In this document: piece after piece, positions 23,352 through 31,341 of the stretch
Numbering within the stretch: the first letter of the stretch is position 1
How the letters are laid out: every line of letters begins with the position of its first letter
NCBI GenBank assembly: GCA_963708235.1
Contig: OY970200.1
Location: 2,108,001-2,172,000, forward strand
DNA from: G963708235 sp963708235
Lineage (GTDB): Bacteria > Actinomycetota > Acidimicrobiia > Spongiisociales > UBA5794
DNA: 64,000 nucleotides
Reading direction: 5' to 3'
Position numbers and translations under genes: made by a program
The notes under the pieces: model-generated
What the model saw: the letters and a program-made list of their open reading frames with translations, nothing else
Databases searched by the model: none
Told to the model about the DNA's origin: nothing

Positions 23352-25535
23352 TCACCGACAGTCACCGCGACACAGCGGCAGTGAGACATCGCCATGGTCA
23401 CGGGTGGTGAGCACCTGCGCTCCGGCGGTTTCGAGGGTCTCGACGATATGGGGTGCGGGATGCCCGTAGGGATTCACCCCCACACTCACCACCGCCATCG
23501 GCCCAACGGTGTCGGCGAGCCATCCCGGATCGGTGGTCCCGGACCCGTGGTGGGGCACCTGGAGCAGGTCGGGTTGCAGCGGCGGGAGGTCGTGCTGCGC
23601 CACCGATTCTGCGTCGCCGGTGAGCAGCGCCGTCGCCGAGTCGCTCTCCAGCCACAGCACCACCGAGCCGTCGTTGTCCGCCAGGTACCGACGGGACGGA
23701 CCGAGCACATCGATGGTGACCGATCCGAGCCGGGTGCGGTCTCCGGTTCCCACGGCCCGAGCCGGCACCCCGTGGGAGGCGGCCTCGATCAACAATGGTT
23801 CGACAAGCCCGACGTCGGCCTGATGGTTCGGGTACCACAGTTCCCCCACCTGCACCGATGACATCAGTCCCGCCAACCCCCCGGCGTGATCGGCGTCACC
23901 ATGGGTCACCACCACCAGGTCCAGTTCTCCAACCCCGACCCGGCGCAGGGCGCGGCGCAGGATGGTCGGATCGCGCCCTCCGTCGACGAGGGCGGTGACG
24001 CCGGACGGGTCGCGGATCACGATGGCGTCACCCTGACCGACGTCGAGAAAGGTGACCGTGGGAACTGGCGGCGGAGCCACCGGTACCGCTGCCGCTAGCA
24101 CCAGTGCGACCGCGGTGAGCGTCACCGCCGGCCGCAACCCGTCCCGACGTAGCGCCGCCAGCATCACGACCGCCAACGACGCTCCCCCGACCCCCACCTG
24201 TGGCCATCCGGCGAACCGTTCGGCGACCTGCAACACCAGGCCGGCGCCCCGGAGCCCCACCTCCAGCAGCGGCCGGATCCCGCTCAGCGCCCCGATTCCA
24301 CCGATGCTGGTGGCGATGGTCACCAGCGGCGAAGCCACCAGGTTGGCCAGGGGACTGAACAGCGGTACCGACCCGAACCGCCACAGCAGGATGGGCAGTA
24401 CGGCGAGCTGGGCGGCGCCGGTGACCCACAACACCGTCCAGATCCACCTCGGTCTCCGCTTCGGCACATGGTGGACACCCACCATCACTCCGGCGGTGGC
24501 AGCGACCGACAGCTGGAATCCCACATCGACGGCAAGGTCCCCGGAGACCAGAAGCAGCACGGTCACCGCCATTCCGAGAGCTCGCCAGGGATCCACCGGG
24601 ATGCCGACCAACCGACCCCCGAGCACCATCGCCGCCATGGTGGCGGCACGCACCACCGACGGCTCCCATCGGGTGGCGACGACGAAGGCACCCAACACCA
24701 CCAACCCTGTGGCGGAACGGACCCGCGGCGCCAGTTGGAGCGGCCCGACCAGAAGCCACCAGGCGGCGAGGAACAGGGCGACGTTGCTGCCGGATACGGC
24801 GACGTAGTGCGTCAGCCCGGAGTGGCGGAGATCATCGAGTTGGTCGGGGGGCACCTGCGAGGTGTCGCCGACGAGGAAGCCGGCAAGCAACCCGCCCTCC
24901 GGGGTGGCGTAGGCGTCACCGAGCCCGTCGAGCACAGTGGCCCGCAGCCGGTTCCCCGGCCCGAAGAAGGGTCCGGAGGCGGGAGCAACCCGCACCACGT
25001 CGGCGTCGACAAGCCTCGCCCGGTACCGGTGGCGTCCGAAACGACCTGACCGGTCGACCACCCGGCCGTCGATGCGTAGCTCATCGCCCACTGCCACCGG
25101 CGGGGTACCGTCGGCCTCGACCAGCAGCAAGACCCCACCGGGCATCAGGCTCGGCGCCGCTTCGGGCGTCCCGGTCGGCATGTCCGGTGCGGCAGATCCG
25201 GGAGAGCTCCGGGTGGACACCACCATGACGTCACCACGGTCACCGCGTTGCGGATCCATGGCGACCACTGCGTGTACCTGCGTCTCGCCGACCGGTATCG
25301 GCGCCGCCAGCATGGCGTCGAGGCGCATCGCCGCACCGGCCCCTGACAACATCCCTGCCGCCGCCACCCCCACCAGAATCGCGGTCGGCCGCCACCGACC
25401 AGCCATCAGCAGCGCCGCACCGGCCGGAACCAGCGCCGGACGCCAGTCCCCCAGTGCGAGACCCGCCGACGCCCCGACCCAGGCGGCGATGGCCCATCCC
25501 AGCGAGGATCGGCCGGCGGGGATCGCCCACTTCAC
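23352..25535 (-). CDS. comEC: ComEC/Rec2 family DNA-uptake channel
   Basis: Inner-membrane channel for transforming DNA. An N-terminal DUF4131-like OB region (to ~residue 200) is followed by the competence membrane block (~215-470) with GLTHYVAVSGSNVALFLAAW and the FSPLANLVASPLV helix. The C-terminal metallo-beta-lactamase-like domain has FLDVGQGDAIVIRDPSG, the metal motif THGDADHAGGL and VPHHGSGTTD. 727 residues, normal. It lies downstream of comEA, the usual pairing. Natural competence is inferred only. Confidence 0.92.
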   Translation of the reverse strand: MKWAIPAGRSSLGWAIAAWVGASAGLALGDWRPALVPAGAALLMAGRWRPTAILVGVAAAGMLSGAGAAMRLDAMLAAPIPVGETQVHAVVAMDPQRGDRGDVMVVSTRSSPGSAAPDMPTGTPEAAPSLMPGGVLLLVEADGTPPVAVGDELRIDGRVVDRSGRFGRHRYRARLVDADVVRVAPASGPFFGPGNRLRATVLDGLGDAYATPEGGLLAGFLVGDTSQVPPDQLDDLRHSGLTHYVAVSGSNVALFLAAWWLLVGPLQLAPRVRSATGLVVLGAFVVATRWEPSVVRAATMAAMVLGGRLVGIPVDPWRALGMAVTVLLLVSGDLAVDVGFQLSVAATAGVMVGVHHVPKRRPRWIWTVLWVTGAAQLAVLPILLWRFGSVPLFSPLANLVASPLVTIATSIGGIGALSGIRPLLEVGLRGAGLVLQVAERFAGWPQVGVGGASLAVVMLAALRRDGLRPAVTLTAVALVLAAAVPVAPPPVPTVTFLDVGQGDAIVIRDPSGVTALVDGGRDPTILRRALRRVGVGELDLVVVTHGDADHAGGLAGLMSSVQVGELWYPNHQADVGLVEPLLIEAASHGVPARAVGTGDRTRLGSVTIDVLGPSRRYLADNDGSVVLWLESDSATALLTGDAESVAQHDLPPLQPDLLQVPHHGSGTTDPGWLADTVGPMAVVSVGVNPYGHPAPHIVETLETAGAQVLTTRDHGDVSLPLCRGDCR

Positions 25536-25569
25536 CTGTGTCGATCCGTGGATGAGATGGGCCGTCCGG

Positions 25570-26175
25570 TCAGGGGATGATCACCAGGTCGCGCAGTGCC
25601 GCCAGGCGTCCCTCGCCGATCCCGGGGACGTCGAGCAGGTCCTCGACGGTGGCGAATGCGCCTTCCGTGTCACGGTGGGTCAGGATGCGGGCCGCCAGCA
25701 CCGGACCCACACCGGGCAGGGTCTCGAGGGCGGCGGCATCGGCGCGGTTGACGGCGACCTTGCCGTCGGACCCGGTGTCACCGCTGCCGCGATCCACCCC
25801 CGACGGCACCTCGACATCGTCGCCGATCGCCGGAATCCGAACCATCTCCCCGTCGACGACCGGGGCGGCGAGGTTGACGACATCGAGATCGGCGGTCCGC
25901 AGCCCCCCACCGGCGGCGGCGATGGCGTCGGCCACCCTGGCTCCGGCGGGAAGCTCGGCAAGCCCCGGTTCGGAGACCTCCCCGGATACATGGACGGTGA
26001 GCCGGTCCGGCGCCGGGGGCGACACCGCCGCCGGCTGGTCGACGGCCATGGCGGCACCGCCGTCCCCCGAGAGGGAGGCGAGACCGGGTCCCGGGTCGGG
26101 CCCCTCGTCGGGGACGGCCGGAGCCCCCCACAGCCACCATCCGGTGACGGCGGCGGCCATGATCACCGCCGTCAA
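25570..26175 (-). CDS. comEA: ComEA-like DNA-binding protein (SLBB + helix-hairpin-helix)
   Basis: Membrane-anchored DNA receptor of competence systems. One hydrophobic segment (residues ~2-17) is followed by a Pro-rich linker, a SLBB domain (TVHVSGEVSEPGLAELPAGA), and a double helix-hairpin-helix (VNRADAAALETLPGVGPVLA, then DLLDVPGIGEGRLAAL). The start is uncertain: TTG at 26175, GTG 26166 and ATG 26160 are possible. The hydrophobic segment would gain a charged n-region if translation began further up, where only ATC codons (26205/26208) near a GAGG are available. It lies 34 nt upstream of comEC. Confidence 0.85.
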   Translation of the reverse strand: MTAVIMAAAVTGWWLWGAPAVPDEGPDPGPGLASLSGDGGAAMAVDQPAAVSPPAPDRLTVHVSGEVSEPGLAELPAGARVADAIAAAGGGLRTADLDVVNLAAPVVDGEMVRIPAIGDDVEVPSGVDRGSGDTGSDGKVAVNRADAAALETLPGVGPVLAARILTHRDTEGAFATVEDLLDVPGIGEGRLAALRDLVIIP

Positions 26176-26697
26176 CGCAAGACGGACGATCGACGTGGCT
26201 TCGATGATGGACCTCGCTCACTCCTCCCGGTCGGCCATGCCCACTGCCAACAGGTACCACGCCGGACAGGCCGGGGGAAGACGGTTGCCGGATGGCAGCC
26301 AGCGGACCACAGGGTCTGCATCCCTGAACGTCGACCGAATTCATGGTGCGGGTCGCCGTCCGCATGCGCAGCCGGAACGCGGCCTCGGGCGGTGCCGCAC
26401 ACCACGGCATCACACTGCAGCCCCCGCGTCCGTAGGCGTCTTCCCCGTTGCTCGCCCCGCCCAACCGGTCAGCGTCCGCCCGCCCCAGCGGAGCCGGGGC
26501 GTGGCGAGACATCTCATCCCTGTACCTCGTGTCGATCCCGTGCGGTCCCTGTCACCGTCCGGCTACGTGCGGCGGTTGTCGGGGACACTGCGAGCTTGCG
26601 GACCTTGACCTCGTGCTCCGCCCCGTCTGCGAACGCAAGGCGTCCGCAGCCTCCCCTCCTCCCGAGGAGGGGAGGGCCAGAGGCTACGGGCGGACGG
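26176..26697. other. Intergenic region comEA / CPBP gene
   Basis: About 520 bases without a supported gene. It holds the dispersed hairpin element (26641-26696) just past the CPBP stop, and presumably the comEA promoter. No convincing -35/-10 pair was found. Confidence 0.5.
26641..26696 (-). terminator. Hairpin downstream of the CPBP gene (dispersed-repeat family)
   Basis: CCTCCCCTCCT (26650-26660) and AGGAGGGGAGG (26665-26675) form an 11-bp perfect stem with a CCCG loop, followed by GCCAGAGG. An outer CGTCCGC/GCGGACG pair (26641-26647, 26690-26696) encloses it. Compared with the 21.2-kb copy, the stem has compensating G-C to T-A changes. It starts 2 nt after the CPBP stop on the minus strand, a natural terminator position, but without a T-run. 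Confidence 0.6.
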
Positions 26698-27540
26698 TCA
26701 GAAGCCGCTCAGGGCGAGCGCCGTGGTCGGCGCCTCGAGCGTCTCGGGTGCCAGGAAGACGACCAGCACGCCGGTGAGGTTGACACCGGCGTGGACGAAG
26801 ATGGCTCGTCCGATATCCCCGCTGCGTAGCGTCATCCAACCCAGCGCCGCCCCGATCAGGAACAGTCCGGGGACGGCGGCGAGGGCATTGGGGTCGATGA
26901 GATGGAGAGCGGCGAACGCTGCAGCCGAGAGCGCCACGGCGGCTACCGGGCCCATGGTGCGTCGCAGCCGGGAGAGCAGCATCCCCCTGAACACGACCTC
27001 CTCGACGAAGGGGACCACGAGGACGACAAGGACGGCGAACACCAGGCGTGAGGCGGCGCCGCTGGTGCGCTCGGCGACGTCGACGATCTCCTGGCGCGGC
27101 GCATCCGGGGCGAGCAGCCGGACCAGGGGGCCGACGATCAACGCCACCGCAACCTGGAGGGCGACCCCGGTGAAGATCCCCCACAGGTACCGGGGGCGGA
27201 TCTGCACCCCGACATCGCGCCACCACACGCCGGTCCCCCGGTTGCGCCCGATCCAGGCAACGAAGGCGAGGGTGGCGAACGCCTGGGCGGCGATGGTGAC
27301 TGAGATGTCGCCGGTTTCGATCGTGCCCGAGGCGCCTGCCCTGATGACGATTCCGCCGATGACGGCACCGACGATCCCGGCAAGAAGGGCAAGCACGACG
27401 TCACCGACGGTCCACTCGGAGGCGGGGAGGAACGGCGCCTTCACCGACCCGCCGGGGTGGAGTTGGTGTCCATCAGCCGGGCCGTGGTCGTCGGCGGGGC
27501 CAAGGGGGTTGGCCGGGCCGTGGTTGGTGTCAGCCGGCAT
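26698..27540 (-). CDS. CPBP family intramembrane glutamic endopeptidase
   Basis: Membrane protease of the CAAX/Rce1-like family. After a ~40-residue polar N-terminus there are about eight hydrophobic segments. Motif 1 is EEVVFRGML (EExxxR), followed by AALHLI and HAGVNL (HxxxN), the usual catalytic set. 280 residues from the ATG at 27540, with AAGGAA 5 nt upstream. It overlaps the end of the upstream zincin-like gene by 11 nt. The substrate is unknown. Confidence 0.87.
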   Translation of the reverse strand: MPADTNHGPANPLGPADDHGPADGHQLHPGGSVKAPFLPASEWTVGDVVLALLAGIVGAVIGGIVIRAGASGTIETGDISVTIAAQAFATLAFVAWIGRNRGTGVWWRDVGVQIRPRYLWGIFTGVALQVAVALIVGPLVRLLAPDAPRQEIVDVAERTSGAASRLVFAVLVVLVVPFVEEVVFRGMLLSRLRRTMGPVAAVALSAAAFAALHLIDPNALAAVPGLFLIGAALGWMTLRSGDIGRAIFVHAGVNLTGVLVVFLAPETLEAPTTALALSGF

Positions 27541-27967
27541 GATCGTTCCTTGCTTCACCGAATCCGGCGGCGGTGGCGCGGGCCTCCGCTTCGAGGGAGA
27601 TGTCACGGTAGGCATCCCAATGCGCTTTGCCTGCGGTGCGGCCCCTGGCGTACTCCCCGAGATAGCCGGTGACATGGCGTCGCACCCCGAGCCGGCGGAA
27701 CTGCTCGAGGTGGGTCAGCTCGTGCACCATGAGCAGACCGAGTCGCTCGGGGTCCTCACCGGCGACCAGCCGTCGATGGATGTCGGCGGTGACATAGACC
27801 GCCCACGGTGTGGCGACGGCGACGATCCCTTTCGCCCACGTCGCACGAAATGCCCGGTTGGGGACCCGGAGCGGGACGGCGAAGGGTTCGACGAGCGGGA
27901 GCGCCTCCCGGACCCTGGGCACCTCGATCCCGCAGCGGACCAGGACGTCACCGACCGAGAGCGCCAC
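27530..27967 (-). CDS. Small zincin-like protein (HExxH)
   Basis: 145 residues from the GTG at 27967, which begins one base after the leuS stop. The core LLMVHELTHLEQFRRLG carries an HExxH zinc motif (HELTH), and a downstream SLEAEARATAAG could give the third ligand Glu, as in gluzincins. No signal peptide or membrane helix is seen. The catalytic motif is what supports a peptidase-like fold; function is unknown. Its position between leuS and a CPBP protease suggests co-transcription with leuS. Confidence 0.75.
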   Translation of the reverse strand: MALSVGDVLVRCGIEVPRVREALPLVEPFAVPLRVPNRAFRATWAKGIVAVATPWAVYVTADIHRRLVAGEDPERLGLLMVHELTHLEQFRRLGVRRHVTGYLGEYARGRTAGKAHWDAYRDISLEAEARATAAGFGEARNDHAG

Positions 27968-27968
27968 G

Positions 27969-30737
27969 TCAGACGACGACGTTGACGATCTTGGGCGGGC
28001 GTGCCACCACGTGGCGTGGCGGCTGCCCACCGGTGTACACCTGGACCTTGTCGGAGGCGAGGGCGGCGGCGACGGCATCCTCCTCGCTGATCGACGCCGG
28101 CACATCGATGCGGTCGCGCACCTTGCCGTTGACCTGGAGCACCATGGTCACGATGTCCTCCCGAGCGGCCTCGGGGTCGGCTTCGGGCCACTCGGCGGTG
28201 TGCACCGATACCGTGTGGCCGAGGCGATGCCACAACTCCTCGGTGATATGGGGGGCGATCGGGGCGAGCAGCTTCAACGTGGTCTCGATCGCTTCGGTCC
28301 ACACCTCCGCCGACACGTCACGTCGTCGCCGGGTCTCGAGCAGGTCGTTGCGCAGCGACATCAGCGCCGCCACCGCCGTGTTCCATTTGAACTCGGTGAG
28401 GTCGTCGCCCACCTTGGTGATGGTCTGATGGACCCGTCGCCGCAACGCCACATCTGCGCCGGGGTCGATGGTGGCGGCCACATATTCGGACACCCCGAGC
28501 TTCCAGATGTCCTCGATGAACCGGCGCGAACCCATGATCCCCCGACTGTCCCAGGGACCCCCCTTCTGCCACTCGAAGGCGAACATGAGGTGGGTCCGCA
28601 ACGTGTCGGCGCCGTGGCGGGCGACCAGATCGTCAGGGTTGACGGTGTTTCCCTTCGACTTCGACATCCGCTGCACCTCGAGGTGGTGGCGGAGCTGGGT
28701 GACGTCGTTGCGACCCGGGATCGACGGGATGTCGACCACTGCAGCGTCCGGAACCTCGACCGTGACGTTGCCGTCGGCGGTGGCGACATGGATCAGGTTC
28801 TCGGTCCGGCGGACGATCTCGCCGACCACCGCACCGTCGCCATCGGCGGCATCGGGATCGACCCTCACCGAACTGGCGACGAGGTGACCACCGGCGCCTT
28901 CGCCGTCGACCACGACGCGATCTCCGCTGCGTTCCTCACCGAGGACCTGACCCTGGTTGCGCAGCATCAGAAACGGCTCGTCGAACAGTCCGTCGGGGTT
29001 GCGACCGTGATCCCGCATCACCGTCTCGGTGTCGGCGAAGACCCCGCCGTCACGCAGCGCCTTGACGAAGAAGCGGGCGTACAGCAGGTGCATGACCGCA
29101 TGTTCGGCGCCCCCGGTGTAGGTGTCGACCGGTAGCCAGTAGGCGGCTTCCTCGGGGTCGAACGGCCCTTCGTCGAAGTCGGGGGACAGATAGCGGAACC
29201 AGTACCACGACGAGCACATGAAGGTGTCCATGGTGTCGGTCTCCCGACGCCCCGGGTTGCCGTCGGAGTCGGTGACCTCGAGGAAAGGTTGATGGCTTCC
29301 GAGTGGGCTACGGCCCTCGAACTCGACATCCTCGGGCAGCAGCACCGGAAGGTCGGTATCCGGGACCGCTTCGAGGCCACCGTCGCGGCGATGGATGATC
29401 GGGATGGGGGAACCCCAGTACCGCTGGCGGGAGATCAGCCAGTCCCGCAACCGGGTGGTGCGGGCCTCCTGACCGGCTCCGTTGGATTCGACCCAGTCGA
29501 TGGCGGCGGCGATCGATGGATTGCTGCGACCCTTGGCGGTGGTGGCGGCGATCCCGTCGAGCGGTCCGCTGGCGATGATCGTCCCCGCCCCCGAGTACGA
29601 CTCGGTCATGGCGGACCCGTCGAGCGGTTCCCCGCCACTGGGAACGATCACGGGAGTGACCTCGAGATCGAAGCGGCGAGCGAACTCGAAATCGCGCTGG
29701 TCGTGGGCGGGCACCGCCATGATGGCCCCGGTCCCGTACGAGACCAGGACGTAGTCGGCAATCCAGACCGGGATCTGCCGACCGGTCGCAGGATTGGTGG
29801 CGTAGCCGCCGGTGAAGACACCGGTCTTCTCCCCGCTGTCCTCCATCCGCTCCAACTCGCTCTGCCGGGCGGCCTGCTCCCGGTAGGCGGCGACCTCCGC
29901 CGCCTGCTCGTCGGAGGTGAGGACATCGACGAGGGCGTGCTCGGGTGCGAGCACCATGAAGGTGGCGCCCCACAGGGTGTCGGGTCGGGTGGTGAACACG
30001 GTGATGGCGTCACCGGTGTCGGTGGGGAAGCTCACGGTGGCGCCCTCGGACAGCCCGATCCAGTTGGTCTGCATGGCCCGAATCGGTTCCGGCCAGTCGA
30101 TGGTGTCGAAGTTGAGCAGTTCGTCGACATACCGGGTGATGGCGAAGAACCACTGCTCCATCAGCTTCTGGATCACCGGCTGTCCGGTGCGCTCGTCGCG
30201 CCCGTCGATGACCTGTTCGTTGGCGAGCACCGTCTGCAGCGTCGGGGACCAGTTGACCATTGCCTCGCTGCGGTAGGCAATGCCGTCCTCGAAGAACTTC
30301 TTGAAGAACCACTCGGTCCATTTGTAGTAAGAGGGTTCGCAGCTCACCGTCTGGCGTTCCCAGTCGAACATCGCCCCCATCGACCGGAGCTGACCGCGCA
30401 TCCGCTCGATGTTGGCCCAGGTCCATTCGGCCGGATGGATGTTGCGCTGGACGGCGGCGTTCTCGGCCGGCAACCCGAACGCATCGAAGCCCATCGGGAA
30501 CAGGACGTTGAACCCCTTCATCCGCATCATCCGGGCGCGGGCATCCGAAGGCGTCATGGCGTACCAGTGACCGATATGGAGGTCCCCCGAGGGGTATGGG
30601 AGCATCGTCACCGCATAATGCTTGGGACGCTCCCAGTCGACCCGCGAGCGGTACAGACCATCGCTCTCCCATCGCTGCTGCCAGGCAGGCTCGATCGAGG
30701 TGTGGTCGTAGGAGGGGTTCATTTCCGGTGGGTTCAC
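27969..30737 (-). CDS. leuS: Leucyl-tRNA synthetase
   Basis: Class I synthetase. HIGH motif in YPSGDLHIGHWYAMTPSDAR; editing (CP1) domain with TTRPDTLWGATFMVLAPEHA and YGTGAIMAVPAHDQRD; tRNA-acceptor region DWLISRQRYWGSPIP; KMSKS motif as RMSKSKGN. The C-terminal anticodon-binding domain ends KIVNVVV. 922 residues, longer than usual, because of an Asp/Val-rich insertion of roughly 90 residues between QGQVLGEERSGD and the KMSKS loop. The start region carries a 15-bp tandem duplication giving two starts (GTG 30737, ATG 30722). Confidence 0.96.
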   Translation of the reverse strand: MNPPEMNPSYDHTSIEPAWQQRWESDGLYRSRVDWERPKHYAVTMLPYPSGDLHIGHWYAMTPSDARARMMRMKGFNVLFPMGFDAFGLPAENAAVQRNIHPAEWTWANIERMRGQLRSMGAMFDWERQTVSCEPSYYKWTEWFFKKFFEDGIAYRSEAMVNWSPTLQTVLANEQVIDGRDERTGQPVIQKLMEQWFFAITRYVDELLNFDTIDWPEPIRAMQTNWIGLSEGATVSFPTDTGDAITVFTTRPDTLWGATFMVLAPEHALVDVLTSDEQAAEVAAYREQAARQSELERMEDSGEKTGVFTGGYATNPATGRQIPVWIADYVLVSYGTGAIMAVPAHDQRDFEFARRFDLEVTPVIVPSGGEPLDGSAMTESYSGAGTIIASGPLDGIAATTAKGRSNPSIAAAIDWVESNGAGQEARTTRLRDWLISRQRYWGSPIPIIHRRDGGLEAVPDTDLPVLLPEDVEFEGRSPLGSHQPFLEVTDSDGNPGRRETDTMDTFMCSSWYWFRYLSPDFDEGPFDPEEAAYWLPVDTYTGGAEHAVMHLLYARFFVKALRDGGVFADTETVMRDHGRNPDGLFDEPFLMLRNQGQVLGEERSGDRVVVDGEGAGGHLVASSVRVDPDAADGDGAVVGEIVRRTENLIHVATADGNVTVEVPDAAVVDIPSIPGRNDVTQLRHHLEVQRMSKSKGNTVNPDDLVARHGADTLRTHLMFAFEWQKGGPWDSRGIMGSRRFIEDIWKLGVSEYVAATIDPGADVALRRRVHQTITKVGDDLTEFKWNTAVAALMSLRNDLLETRRRRDVSAEVWTEAIETTLKLLAPIAPHITEELWHRLGHTVSVHTAEWPEADPEAAREDIVTMVLQVNGKVRDRIDVPASISEEDAVAAALASDKVQVYTGGQPPRHVVARPPKIVNVVV

Positions 30738-30834
30738 TTCCGGTGGGCTGGGCTACGAGTGATGTGGGGTGCGGCGTTGGAAGCCGTGAAGGGTACTGCG
30801 ACCAGACCGTGCACCGGCGCTCGACGTGACTCGC

Positions 30835-31272
30835 CTATTCGGCGGGAGACGGCTGGTCCGGTCGCCGACGCATCCGCAGCGACACGAACTCGGTGACATC
30901 GATGACCCCGAGCACCACCCGCACCGGGCCAGGCATCGCCGCCATGCCGTCTTCGGTCGACATCGCCTGGAGGTCGTCGAGGACGATGTGGCGACGGCGG
31001 CGCACCCCCTCGCATCCACCGGCGGCCATCACGTTGCGAACCCAATCGGCGTCGGCACCATAGGTGAGGGCGATCACCAACCGGTCACCCTCCCCCGCCG
31101 CCGTGTCGCCTCCACGCCGGAGGAACGCATTCACCGGGGTGGAGTAGCGACGTCCGCTGCGACGACCGTGATGGATGAGCAGCACGAACCCGGGAGCGAC
31201 CTGGGCCAGCGGCCCGAGGACACGGTTGGTGACGGTCCGGTTGAACGCAGCGAGACGCTTGGGAAGCGGCAT
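30835..31272 (-). CDS. Nitroreductase-family deazaflavin-dependent oxidoreductase (DUF385)
   Basis: Split-beta-barrel protein of the DDN/DUF385 family, whose members commonly bind F420. Typical features are VLLIHHGRRSGRRYSTPVNA, LVIALTYGADADWVRNVMAA and the C-terminal VTEFVSLRM. 145 residues from the ATG at 31272; in-frame codons upstream would add 10 residues. F420 use is inferred from the family. It lies between leuS and dinG on the same strand. Confidence 0.85.
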   Translation of the reverse strand: MPLPKRLAAFNRTVTNRVLGPLAQVAPGFVLLIHHGRRSGRRYSTPVNAFLRRGGDTAAGEGDRLVIALTYGADADWVRNVMAAGGCEGVRRRRHIVLDDLQAMSTEDGMAAMPGPVRVVLGVIDVTEFVSLRMRRRPDQPSPAE

Positions 31273-31341
31273 GCCGCCAGTGTGCCACTCCCCTGGTGCC
31301 AATCGCCGGATCGGCCACCGATGGCCGTTCCGGGAAGCGAC

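Noticed and set aside
29289..30896. Long plus-strand frame of about 535 codons opposite leuS
   Set aside because: Antisense shadow of a conserved gene at high GC; no recognisable protein.
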